Notes under the pieces: generated by a model
Seen by the model: only the letters and a program-made list of their open reading frames with translations
Database searches by the model: none
What the model was told of the DNA's origin: nothing
Shown: positions 7,258 through 15,567 of the stretch, in pieces
How the letters are laid out: each line of letters begins with the position of its first letter
Numbering within the stretch: position 1 is the stretch's first letter
DNA from: Pseudoxanthomonas sp. PXM02
Lineage (GTDB): Bacteria; Pseudomonadota; Gammaproteobacteria; Xanthomonadales; Xanthomonadaceae
NCBI RefSeq assembly: GCF_014851805.1
Contig: NZ_JACVAK010000002.1
Location: forward strand, 434,001-498,000
Direction of reading: 5' to 3'
DNA length: 64,000 nt
Made by a program: the position numbers and the translations under genes

Positions 7258-8556
7258 ATGACCAGCGCCGCGTTCCACGTCCAGCAGGCACGACGCCATC
7301 TGGAAACCGGCAATGCGGCACAGGCGCTGGCCGACGCCGAGCAGGGCCTGGCAGTACATCCCCGTGATGACGACCTTCAGCTGGTCGCCGTGCAGGGATT
7401 GATGGCGCTGGAGCGGTTCGCCGACGCGGTCGCCAGGCTGGACGCACTGACGGCCTTGTCGCCGCAGAGCAGCGAAGCCTGGATGCGACTGGGCGTTTGC
7501 CGTGTGCACCTGGGCGACATTGCAGGCGCGGTGGTCGCACTGGAGCGTGGGCTGGCACTGGCGCCGCAGGCCTTCCTTGCCCGCCTGCAACTGGCCGAAT
7601 GCCTGCATGTGCTGGGACGGACCGACGAGGCGCTGGTCCATTTCTTTCGCGCAGTGACCACGGCGCAGGCGAAGGGGCGCTGGCTCAACGACCAGACCAC
7701 CGCGCCGGATCTGCGCGACCGCGTGCGCCAGGCAATGGCGATCATCGACGCGGGACGACAGGCGCTGTTTTCCGGTGCGATCGCGCCCCTGATCCAGCAG
7801 CACGGTACCGACGACCTGCGGCGCGTGGTGCAGGCGCTAGAGGGATACCTGGGGCTGCGCTCCGCCGCCAGCCCCGATCCACGCCAGAAGCCGACGTTCT
7901 TCTACGTGCCCGACCTGCAACCGGAACCCTACTTCGACCGCGCGCTGTTCCCCTGGTACGCGGCCCTGGAGCAGGCCACCGACGCGATCCGCGCCGAGCT
8001 GCAGCGCGTGCTGTCGGCACGCGACGGCTTGCAGCCGTTCCTCGATTTCAGCGGCGGCGCGCGCAAGAGCGATTTCCTCGACAACCCGCGCGATCTCGAT
8101 ACCGCGGCGTGGGACGCCTACTTCTTCTACCGCCACGGCGAAGCGTTCGCCGAGCATCTGGCCGCGTGCCCTGCGACCGCAGGCGCGCTGGCGCAGGTGC
8201 CGCTGACACGCATCGACGGCCATGCGCCGGAAGTGCTGTTCTCGCTGCTGTCGCCCGGCACGGTGATCAAGCCGCACCATGGCGTCACCAACAGCCGGGT
8301 GGTCACGCACCTGCCCCTGATCGTGCCGCCGGACTGCGCGCTGGAAGTGGGGGGCGTGGAACACGCCTGGACGGAAGGGCGCTGCGTGACGTTCGACGAT
8401 TCCTTCCTGCACGCGGCCTGGAACCGCAGCGACCGGCTGCGCGTGGTGATGATCCTCGACACCTGGCATCCACGCCTGCGCGAGGTGGAAGTACAGGCGC
8501 TGCAGCAACTGGTGGAGACGATCGGGGATTTCAACGTCCGCGCGGGCGTGAGCTGA
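7258..8556 (+). CDS. TPR protein with aspartyl/asparaginyl beta-hydroxylase domain
   Basis: 432 aa. Residues ~5-150 are tetratricopeptide-like helical pairs (ARRHLETGNAAQALADAEQG, then repeats with SEAWMRLGVCRVHLGD and FLARLQLAECLHVLGR). Residues ~230-415 match the Asp_Arg_Hydrox family, an Fe(II)/2-oxoglutarate oxygenase fold: HHGVTNSR at 340-347, THLPL just after it, and FDDSFLHAAWNRS with a second metal-ligand candidate His385. Such enzymes hydroxylate Asp, Asn or Arg side chains. The TPR part suggests a protein substrate. It is convergent with the next oxygenase gene, 8 nt apart. Membership of the modification cluster to the right is inferred. Confidence 0.85.
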   Translation: MTSAAFHVQQARRHLETGNAAQALADAEQGLAVHPRDDDLQLVAVQGLMALERFADAVARLDALTALSPQSSEAWMRLGVCRVHLGDIAGAVVALERGLALAPQAFLARLQLAECLHVLGRTDEALVHFFRAVTTAQAKGRWLNDQTTAPDLRDRVRQAMAIIDAGRQALFSGAIAPLIQQHGTDDLRRVVQALEGYLGLRSAASPDPRQKPTFFYVPDLQPEPYFDRALFPWYAALEQATDAIRAELQRVLSARDGLQPFLDFSGGARKSDFLDNPRDLDTAAWDAYFFYRHGEAFAEHLAACPATAGALAQVPLTRIDGHAPEVLFSLLSPGTVIKPHHGVTNSRVVTHLPLIVPPDCALEVGGVEHAWTEGRCVTFDDSFLHAAWNRSDRLRVVMILDTWHPRLREVEVQALQQLVETIGDFNVRAGVS

Positions 8557-8564
8557 GCGCGACG

Positions 8565-9149
8565 TTATTCGTGATCGTGCTCGCCCGTGTCGAAGCGCAT
8601 GTAGGTCGACAGGATGTACTTGTCGTTGGAGATCGCCGGTGAGCCTATGTGCTGGAACATCCAGTACGGGGGGAACACCAGCAGGCGTCCCGTGCGTGGC
8701 CGGACTTCCACGTCCAGGTCCATGAATCGCGTGGTGCCGCCGTTGTCGACGTCGTTGAGATACCACAGGAACACGAGGTAGCGCCCCGCTGCTTCATCCA
8801 CCGAATCGAAGTGCGGCTGGAAACCATCGCCGCTCCCGGCGCGGTACTTCTTCATCATCAGTTTGTCGATGCGGGGGCGGTACGGCACAGCAAGGCTCAG
8901 CCCCAGGTCGGCGTTGTAGCGTGCCAGCGCGTCTTCGATGCGGGTCATGAAGAAGCCGAGGAAGGCAGGGTCCGCCAGCCGGCTCAGGTTGAGCTCGGTC
9001 CAGCGGCTGGCGTCGAGCGCGGGGCGATAACCCTGGCCATTGGGCATCTGGAACTGGGTGGACGATTCGAACCCGTCGATCAGTTGTTGGCAGAACGCGG
9101 CGGGCAGCGCGTCGTCGTACGTCCGGATGTAGTCGGCGAGGGCTTTCAT
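8565..9149 (-). CDS. Prolyl-4-hydroxylase-like 2OG-Fe(II) oxygenase
   Basis: 194 aa, cytoplasmic (no signal peptide). The double-stranded beta-helix motifs are visible: metal ligands H113 and D115 in QPHFDS, H167 in FQHIGSP, and K177 in SNDKYIL as the candidate 2-oxoglutarate-binding base. The jelly-roll strand YLVFLWYLNDVDNGGTTRF is typical of bacterial prolyl-4-hydroxylase relatives. Its start is 4 nt after the stop of the TPR sulfotransferase, so the two form one transcript. The substrate is not evident; in this setting a protein-bound proline or a similar residue is the simplest proposal. Confidence 0.85.
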   Translation of the reverse strand: MKALADYIRTYDDALPAAFCQQLIDGFESSTQFQMPNGQGYRPALDASRWTELNLSRLADPAFLGFFMTRIEDALARYNADLGLSLAVPYRPRIDKLMMKKYRAGSGDGFQPHFDSVDEAAGRYLVFLWYLNDVDNGGTTRFMDLDVEVRPRTGRLLVFPPYWMFQHIGSPAISNDKYILSTYMRFDTGEHDHE

Positions 9150-9153
9150 GGGC

Positions 9154-10980
9154 TCATCGTATCGTCAGGTCATAGCCCCAGTGGTCGGCCACCGGCTGCA
9201 GGATCGGCAGGGCGGGGGCCAGCCAGCGTGCGTACGGTTGCCAGCGGCCCACCGCGCGCGCGTTGACCGGCTCGACCACCTGCGAATAGCTGGGCGTGCT
9301 GATGTAGCCCTTGCGCGCGGCATGCTGGCTGAACTGTGCCAGGAAGTCGCGGTCCTCGATGCCGAGGAACGCGCCGATGCGCTCGACCTGCGCGGGGAAG
9401 TCGCCGACGGTGTCCTCGTAGCGGAGCGTCAGCGTGTCCGGCGACAGCAGCGCCTGATGATGGATCCAGAAACGCATCGCGTTGACATAGCTCTTGGCCA
9501 GCCGCTCCAGGCTGGAGCACAGCACCATGAAGGCGGGCGAGCGGAAGTTCTGCATGTAGCAGCTCAGCAGCACGTCGCAGGGATGGCGCAGCGCCAGGAT
9601 GATCTTCGCGTTGGGGAACAGCCGCACGATCATCGGCAGGCGCAGCATGTTGAGCGGATTCTTGTCGACCAGTTGCTGGCCGGGCGCCAGGGAGATGACC
9701 TTCGCCACTTCGGTCCAGTAGACCGTGCGCAGCTCGTCGGCGCTTGACGCATCCATCGCGTCAAGCGCGTGCGGATACGCGAAGCCGCGCTTTTCCATGT
9801 GTTCGATGCAGCGCTGCAGCGTGGCGCGCTCGTCCATCGAGGCGTAGCCGGGGTGCGCATCCAGCATCTGCTCCAGCATGGTGGTGCCCGAGCGGGGAAA
9901 GCCGACGATGAAGGTGGGCGACTCGCCGGCGAAAGGTGCATGCGGTGCATGCCGGAAGCGGGCTTCTTCCGCCGTGAGCCATTTGCTGGAGACCTTCAAT
10001 GGTTCGGCGCCGGCATAGGTCATCTCGGGGACCACATCGGCCGCCAGTCGGAACTGGATGGTGTGTGCCTTCTCCAGGTGGATCATCGCGTCGGCAGGTT
10101 GCTTCTGTCTGTCCGCGATACTGGCGAGCGTGAACAGGGCGGTGGTCTCGGCCTGCACATGGGGGTTGCGCAGCAGGATCGCTTCCGATGCGAGTCGCGC
10201 CTGCGCATAGTCCTTGTCGCGCATTGCAATGGCGGCCTGGAGCTGCAGCAGATCCACGCGCTCGTGCCCGCCCAGCGATTCGGCGCGTTCGCCGAGTTGG
10301 CTCACCAGTTCCCTTGCCTGCTCGACGCGGTTGGTGCGTTCGAGCAATTGGGCCAGTCGCACCATCGTGCCGGCGCTGTCCGATTCGGTGGACAGCAGCA
10401 GGCGCTCCGCGTCGTCGGTCCGCCCCACCTGCACCAGGACGGTAGCCAGTTCGCGCTTCAGGTCAGAGGGCAGTGCATCCCATTCGGCAGCGGGCGGAAT
10501 CAGGGTTGCCGCACGCTGCGCGTCCCCGCATTCGAAGCAGACCAGCGCCGCATTGATGCGGGCCTCGGCCATCCCAGGTGCAAGGTCCACGGCGTCGAGC
10601 AAACGGTGCCTGGCCTCGCCCAGAAGGCCCATTTCCAGCAACAGCAGGCCGTGGTCGATGATGAGCGACACATGTCGCGGGTCGATCGCCAGCGCATTCC
10701 GGTACGCGTGGTCCGCCTTCCGGTAGTCGCCGCCCAGTCGCGCGGCAGCGCCGAGATTCGCCCAGTGCGCCAGCGATTCCGGATATCGCGCAGTCATGCG
10801 TTCGTATGCCGCGATCGCGTCGGCGTAGCGCCCTTTGGCCTGTAGCGCCATCCCTATGAGCGTCCACAACGTAGGGTCGTCCGGCCGATCCTCCAGCGCG
10901 GCATGACAGAGGGCCAGCGCGGTGTCGTGGTGTCCCGACTCGTAGGCCTCGACGATACGGGTGATGGGGCTGTGGTTCAT
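9154..10980 (-). CDS. TPR-containing sulfotransferase
   Basis: 608 aa. The N-terminal half (~1-330) is a long array of TPR-like repeats. The C-terminal ~260 residues are a PAPS-dependent sulfotransferase of the Sulfotransfer_3 type: the 5'-phosphosulfate loop FPRSGTT at 361-367, the conserved LDAHPGYASMDE segment, VDKNPLN around residue 440, and the 3'-phosphate motif LALRHPCDVLLSCYMQNF around 465. Enzymes with this layout are related to tyrosylprotein sulfotransferases, so a protein acceptor is plausible. The gene is separated from the upstream TonB-receptor gene by a terminator, so it probably has its own promoter; the P4H-like gene follows at 4 nt. Confidence 0.88.
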   Translation of the reverse strand: MNHSPITRIVEAYESGHHDTALALCHAALEDRPDDPTLWTLIGMALQAKGRYADAIAAYERMTARYPESLAHWANLGAAARLGGDYRKADHAYRNALAIDPRHVSLIIDHGLLLLEMGLLGEARHRLLDAVDLAPGMAEARINAALVCFECGDAQRAATLIPPAAEWDALPSDLKRELATVLVQVGRTDDAERLLLSTESDSAGTMVRLAQLLERTNRVEQARELVSQLGERAESLGGHERVDLLQLQAAIAMRDKDYAQARLASEAILLRNPHVQAETTALFTLASIADRQKQPADAMIHLEKAHTIQFRLAADVVPEMTYAGAEPLKVSSKWLTAEEARFRHAPHAPFAGESPTFIVGFPRSGTTMLEQMLDAHPGYASMDERATLQRCIEHMEKRGFAYPHALDAMDASSADELRTVYWTEVAKVISLAPGQQLVDKNPLNMLRLPMIVRLFPNAKIILALRHPCDVLLSCYMQNFRSPAFMVLCSSLERLAKSYVNAMRFWIHHQALLSPDTLTLRYEDTVGDFPAQVERIGAFLGIEDRDFLAQFSQHAARKGYISTPSYSQVVEPVNARAVGRWQPYARWLAPALPILQPVADHWGYDLTIR

Positions 10981-11006
10981 CGCGCGAGTATCGCAAACCG
11001 GGAATG

Positions 11007-11036
11007 AAAAAGCCGCGCGGGGTCACCGCGCGGCTC
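11007..11036 (-). terminator. Rho-independent terminator of the first TonB receptor
   Basis: On the minus strand AGCCGCGCGG (complement of 11026-11035) pairs with CCGCGCGGCT (complement of 11011-11020) across a 5-nt loop, then TTTTCATT. It lies 26 nt after the receptor stop codon and separates that transcript from the sulfotransferase gene. Confidence 0.85.
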
Positions 11037-11061
11037 AGGTACACGACGTTGCTGTCTAGAC

Positions 11062-13929
11062 TCAGAAGTTCATCGTGTAGCGGGCCCACAGGTAGCGGCC
11101 CACGGTGTCGTACGTGCTGACGTCGGTATTCGCGTTGAGCACGTTGTTCTGGTACATCATCTGCGGCTGCTTGTCGAACACATTGTCCAGGCCCACTTCG
11201 ACCTTGGAGTTCCACCACGGCAGGTTGTAGCTGGCGCTGATCGCGTGCGTCAGGTAGTCGTCGAAGTCCACCGAGTAGCAGTACTCGGGGCTGTCGACAC
11301 TGCAACCACCGTCAGCACTGGCGATCTCGAAGCCGCTGACGTAACGCGTGCGCCAGGAAACGCCGAAATCACCCTTCTGCCAGTTGACGAACGTACGGGC
11401 GCGGACGCGCGAGTAGTTGCCGTAGGACTTGTTGTACGTGCCGGCGAGGCTGACGACCTCGTCGGTGTCGTCCAGCGGGTTGACGTCGTTGTCGTACTGC
11501 GCGATGTACGTCGCGTCCATGCCGAGCACCCAGCTGCCCCACGCGGTGTCGGGCAGGCGGTAACGCAACGCCAGGTCCCAGCCCTTCGTGTCCAGGCGAC
11601 CCAGGTTCACGATCGGCTCGCGAATGAAGTCGACCTGGCCGTTGGAACGGCGGTTGATGAATTCGCAGAACGGGTGGCTGTCGTTGCCGTAGCACGTGTT
11701 GACCACCGTCTGCGCGTCGGCGCGGGTGATGGTCTCGTTGAGGTACAGGCGCCAGTAGTCGAGGCTGACCGAGAAGCCCGGCAGGAAGTCCGGGTCGTAC
11801 ACCACGCCCCAAGAGAACGACTTGCCTTCTTCCGGCTGCAGGTCGAAGCCCGCGGCCACGGAGCCGGACCACACGCCGTTGGTCTGGGACGTGGGAGCTG
11901 CGCCGATACCGGTGGTGGGGATGTTGGTCGCACCCGCACCGGCACCGCAGGCGTTTTCGTGGTCACGCGGTGCGCCGACGGCGCCGTAGCCCTGGCAAGG
12001 ATCATCCAGCTGCGGCGAGTCGCCCTGCGGGCCGGCGTACAGATCCTGGATGCGCGGGGCGCGGAAGACTTCCGCCACGGTACCGCGGAACAGCAGGTTC
12101 TCGATCGGACGCCATTCCACCTGCAGCTTGCTGTTGGTGGTGTCGCCGAAGGTGCTGTAGTCGGAATAGCGGCTGCCCAGGCTGATCGACAGCAGGTGCG
12201 CGAACGGCACCTCGGACAGGATCGGCACGTACAGTTCACCGTACAGTTCGGTCACGTCGAACTTGCCGGACAGGGCCGAGCTGCAGGCTTCCTGCGAGAT
12301 GAAGCAACGGCCTTCCTCGTTCGCGATCGCGATGTAGTCGACTTCGCTGCGCTGGTATTCCTCGCGCCATGCAGCGCCGAACGCCAACTGCACTGCGCCG
12401 GCGGGCAGGGAGAACAGTTCGCCCGAGGCATTGGCCTCGAAGCTGCGGTTCTGGCGCATGGTGGAGTAGTACGGACGCGCTTCGTACTGCGACAGCGTCG
12501 CGATGGTCTGCGGGTCGTCGATGTTGAAGATGTTCAGCGGGGTACAGCCGGCGATGATAGCGCCCGGCGCACCGCACTTGACCACGCCGTCGCTGTCCAT
12601 GAACGACGGGCCCAGCGCGTCGGCCAGGCCGGCGTAGTACACGTAGCCGTAGCTGGTGTTCTCGCTGAGGTAGTGGCCGTAGTTGAACGCTGCATCCCAC
12701 TTCCAGGTTTCGCCGACAAAGCCTTCCAGACCGGCCACGACCTGCGAGGTGGTGGTGTCGTAGTAGGAACGGCGCTGGCCGAGCGAGGTGAAGCGGGTCA
12801 GGAACAGGTTGTCGTCCGTCGCACTGACCGGACCGAAATTCATGCCGAACGGGTTGTAATAGTTGTCCGCCGAAATGATCACGCCGTCGGACGAGGTGTC
12901 GAACGGCAGGGCCGCGATCGCGAAGTTGGACGAAGTCTTGTTGTGGTAGACCTCGGCGAAGGCATTCAGGTTTTCAGTGATCTGGTAGTTCGCCAGGAAG
13001 AACGCGTTGGTGCGCTCCTGCGGCGTCATGATCAGGTTGGTGGCCTGGTAGTTGTAGGAGTCCGTCGCGCCGTCGTAGCAGCGGTAGTCGTCGGTGCTGT
13101 CGCCGGCGGCGCCGGGGATGCGGGTGATGTTGTCGCATCCGTACTCGTCGATCAGCGGGCTGCCTTCCGGGAAGAAGATGCGACCGCGGGGCGCACGGCT
13201 CGAGCCGGCCACGGAAACGCCGCCGCTGTAGAGGTACGTGGCGTCCTTGGAGAAGTCACGGTCGGCCGAAGAGATGCCGTCGAACTTGTTGTAGTTCAGG
13301 CCGGCGATGATGTTGCCCTTCTCGCCCACCTGGCCGAACGTCACGGAACCGCCGCTGCGCTGACCGTCCTGGTGGCTGGGCGTCAGGCCGAAATCGATCG
13401 AGGCGGTCAGACCTTCGAAGTCGCGGCGCAGGATGAAGTTGACCACACCCGCGACGGCGTCGGAGCCGTACACGGCGGACGCACCGCTCATCAGTACTTC
13501 GATACGCTCGACGGCCGAAGACGGGATGGAGTTGAGGTCGTTGTTGACGATGCGGCGACCGTTGACGAGCAGCAGGGTGCGTTCGGCGCCCAGTCCGCGC
13601 AGTTCGACGGTCGAAGAACCGTCGCCGCCGCCGTTGTTGACCTGCGGATTGGTGGCAGCACCAGACACGGCAGGCAGTTCCTGGATCAGGTCGCCCAGGG
13701 TCAGCTTGCCGGTCTGTTCGATGGCGGCGCGATCGATCACGACGACGGGGCTGGCCGTTTCGGTTTCAACGCGGGCCACGCGGGAGCCGGTCACCTGGAT
13801 AGCATCCAGGGTCTTGGCGCTTTCGGTGGACTCCTGCGCAAACGCGAGGCCGGTGCCGGCTACGCTGGTCGCACCCACTGCGAGGGCGAAGCCAATGGCT
13901 TCGCGCAGCTTGGTGGTCTTGTGGTTCAT
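11062..13929 (-). CDS. TonB-dependent outer-membrane receptor 1
   Basis: 955 aa from the ATG at 13929, which follows GGAGAGAGA. The signal peptide (MNHKTTKLREAIGFALAVGA.., cleavage near FAQ) is followed by a TonB-box-like TLDAIQVTGSR. The plug domain occupies ~50-170 (LGDLIQELPAV, VELRGLGAERTLLLVNGRR, VERIEVLMSGASAVYGSDA) and a 22-strand-type barrel fills the remainder, ending in the aromatic residue F (TMNF). It imports a ligand across the outer membrane using TonB/ExbBD energy. It belongs to the large proteobacterial receptors enriched in Xanthomonas and Caulobacter; no N-terminal STN signalling domain is present, so it does not look like a FecA-type transducer. The ligand is unknown. It shares leader and promoter with receptor 2. 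Confidence 0.95.
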   Translation of the reverse strand: MNHKTTKLREAIGFALAVGATSVAGTGLAFAQESTESAKTLDAIQVTGSRVARVETETASPVVVIDRAAIEQTGKLTLGDLIQELPAVSGAATNPQVNNGGGDGSSTVELRGLGAERTLLLVNGRRIVNNDLNSIPSSAVERIEVLMSGASAVYGSDAVAGVVNFILRRDFEGLTASIDFGLTPSHQDGQRSGGSVTFGQVGEKGNIIAGLNYNKFDGISSADRDFSKDATYLYSGGVSVAGSSRAPRGRIFFPEGSPLIDEYGCDNITRIPGAAGDSTDDYRCYDGATDSYNYQATNLIMTPQERTNAFFLANYQITENLNAFAEVYHNKTSSNFAIAALPFDTSSDGVIISADNYYNPFGMNFGPVSATDDNLFLTRFTSLGQRRSYYDTTTSQVVAGLEGFVGETWKWDAAFNYGHYLSENTSYGYVYYAGLADALGPSFMDSDGVVKCGAPGAIIAGCTPLNIFNIDDPQTIATLSQYEARPYYSTMRQNRSFEANASGELFSLPAGAVQLAFGAAWREEYQRSEVDYIAIANEEGRCFISQEACSSALSGKFDVTELYGELYVPILSEVPFAHLLSISLGSRYSDYSTFGDTTNSKLQVEWRPIENLLFRGTVAEVFRAPRIQDLYAGPQGDSPQLDDPCQGYGAVGAPRDHENACGAGAGATNIPTTGIGAAPTSQTNGVWSGSVAAGFDLQPEEGKSFSWGVVYDPDFLPGFSVSLDYWRLYLNETITRADAQTVVNTCYGNDSHPFCEFINRRSNGQVDFIREPIVNLGRLDTKGWDLALRYRLPDTAWGSWVLGMDATYIAQYDNDVNPLDDTDEVVSLAGTYNKSYGNYSRVRARTFVNWQKGDFGVSWRTRYVSGFEIASADGGCSVDSPEYCYSVDFDDYLTHAISASYNLPWWNSKVEVGLDNVFDKQPQMMYQNNVLNANTDVSTYDTVGRYLWARYTMNF

Positions 13930-14014
13930 TCTCTCTCCGGGTGACGTTGTTGAAGCCCTAAGGAAACCTCGCCGGCCAGCCAAATAGCGGCGACCAAGAA
14001 GCAAGGGTGGCCCG

Positions 14015-14043
14015 ATCATAGTCGGGCCCAAGAGAGAATTAAA
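14015..14043 (-). promoter_or_regulatory. Promoter of TonB receptor 1
   Basis: On the minus strand TTTAAT (complement of 14038-14043), 17 bp, then TATGAT (complement of 14015-14020). The CCCGAC immediately before the -10 and the TCT after the -35 are conserved at the same spacing in front of receptor 2. The predicted 5' leader is about 80 nt. Confidence 0.65.
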
Positions 14044-14140
14044 GAGTCGTTAAGCGCTTTTTAGAGGGGCGAAAAAGGACAATCCGCGCCACCCCGGATT
14101 CACCTAGGTGACGATCTGGTGAAGGTTTTGACGCGCATGC

Positions 14141-15529
14141 TCATGCAGGGATCACGTCGAAGGCGAGACTGATACGGGTGGCGGGTCCGCTGTAGGGAAC
14201 GGTGTGGTGGAAAAAGTAGGAGGGGAAGAGCAGGACATCACCCGTACGAGGGCGGTAACGCGTGCTGCGGGGTGCCGCAGACAGGGCGAACTCGGGTTGT
14301 GGATGCCCGAACACGATGTCGCCCGCATCTGCTGTCGCTGCCTGGCCCGCATCAAGATAGAACACGCCGCTCATCCAGCCTGCCGGATGGATATGGGGGG
14401 TCTGGTGGCCACCTTCACGCAGGACCGTCGCCCACATCTGCAACCGCCAGCGGGTTGGCGCGGCATGCAGCCAGGGATGCCCGGCCATTGCGGTACTGGC
14501 TGCCAATGTAGCCATCCGGTTGGAGACCAGGCCGGCTATCGCACTGCCCAGGTCGTGGAACGGGGAGCCTTCCGCAAGATCCAGCATGACGGTCTGCTGT
14601 CCACCCACGGTGGAGCGACCCGTGGGCTCCCAATCAAGGCCGGGATGCGAGACCACCGCCCGTCTCAGCGCTTCCCCGCCAGCGCCATGAAGGGTGGCCA
14701 GGGTCGTTGTGTGCAGCAACGCGGTGAAGTCCATCAGCGCGTCCACTTCATGATGGTGGCCAAGCTCGTTCGCCGACAGGTACAGGCCGGCCAGCGCGGT
14801 CTGGTCTCCCGGCGACAGTCCCAGCGCACGCGTGAAACGCTGGTGGGCCGCGCGAGGCTGGTGCCCGCGGAGCAGGCACAACGCGTGGTTGGTCAGGAAG
14901 TCGGGCGCGGATGAATGCGTGGACTCGAGCCGGGAGTACAGCTGCAGGGCCGAAGGAACATCCCCCGCGCCGTCGTATGCGCTGGCCAGCGCGTGCAGGA
15001 TTTCCGCGCGCCCGGGGGTGCGCTGGTCAGCCGCGCGCAGGGCATCGACGGCGCCGACCGCATCGCCTCTTCGCAGCAGCAGAATTCCCAGATTGATCCA
15101 TGCGTCCACCAGGTCCGGTTGCAGACGGGTAGCCTGGCGGAAATCCTCCAGCGCATCATCCTGCCTGTGCAGCCGGAGACGGGCGAGGGCACGCTGGAGG
15201 TAAGCGGGTGCGAAGCGCGGGGCGGCCGAGAGGAAGCGGTCGAAGTCGACACTGGCCTGCGTCGGCTCATTCATCGCCATCAGGACGAGGCCACGTTGGA
15301 AGAACCCGTCGTCGTAGGAGGGATCCCGCTCCAGCGCCGCATCCAGTACCTCGCGGGCGGCGTGAAAGTCACCGGCCTGGTAGTGCACGCCAGCCAGTTC
15401 GCTCGCGACCGGTGCTCCCTGCGCCAAGCCAAGACGATACAGCCGGATGGCGTCGTTCATCAGTCCGCGCTGCAATGCGGTGCGCGCCGAGGCCACAAGT
15501 TCTGTGACGGAAGGAGTTGGGTGCGTCAT
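14141..15529 (-). CDS. TPR protein with 2OG-Fe(II) oxygenase domain
   Basis: 462 aa from the ATG at 15529; the longer frame would run into the previous gene. Residues ~5-260 are TPR repeats (for example FFQRGLVLMAMNEP, PAYLQRALARLRL, DAWINLGILLLRRGD). Residues ~330-462 match the putative 2OG-Fe(II) oxygenase family found alone or behind TPRs (TIGR02466-like): PHIHPAGWMSGVFYLD around 390, a GDVLLFPSYFFHHTVPYSG segment near 440, and a C-terminal RISLAFDV strand. Presumed cytoplasmic hydroxylase. Last gene of a four-gene operon, 38 nt after the O-GlcNAc-transferase-like gene. It has the same catalytic family as the first gene of that operon but with an added TPR part. Confidence 0.85.
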   Translation of the reverse strand: MTHPTPSVTELVASARTALQRGLMNDAIRLYRLGLAQGAPVASELAGVHYQAGDFHAAREVLDAALERDPSYDDGFFQRGLVLMAMNEPTQASVDFDRFLSAAPRFAPAYLQRALARLRLHRQDDALEDFRQATRLQPDLVDAWINLGILLLRRGDAVGAVDALRAADQRTPGRAEILHALASAYDGAGDVPSALQLYSRLESTHSSAPDFLTNHALCLLRGHQPRAAHQRFTRALGLSPGDQTALAGLYLSANELGHHHEVDALMDFTALLHTTTLATLHGAGGEALRRAVVSHPGLDWEPTGRSTVGGQQTVMLDLAEGSPFHDLGSAIAGLVSNRMATLAASTAMAGHPWLHAAPTRWRLQMWATVLREGGHQTPHIHPAGWMSGVFYLDAGQAATADAGDIVFGHPQPEFALSAAPRSTRYRPRTGDVLLFPSYFFHHTVPYSGPATRISLAFDVIPA

Positions 15530-15567
15530 CACGTAGCCGATGGTTGCATGTCTGAGGGGAAGGTCCG

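Noticed and set aside
11245-13944. 899-codon plus-strand ORF opposite TonB receptor 1
   Set aside because: It is antisense to a receptor with a complete signal peptide, plug and barrel. Long antisense frames are expected in high-GC DNA, and its translation is low-complexity V/R/G/D with no motif.
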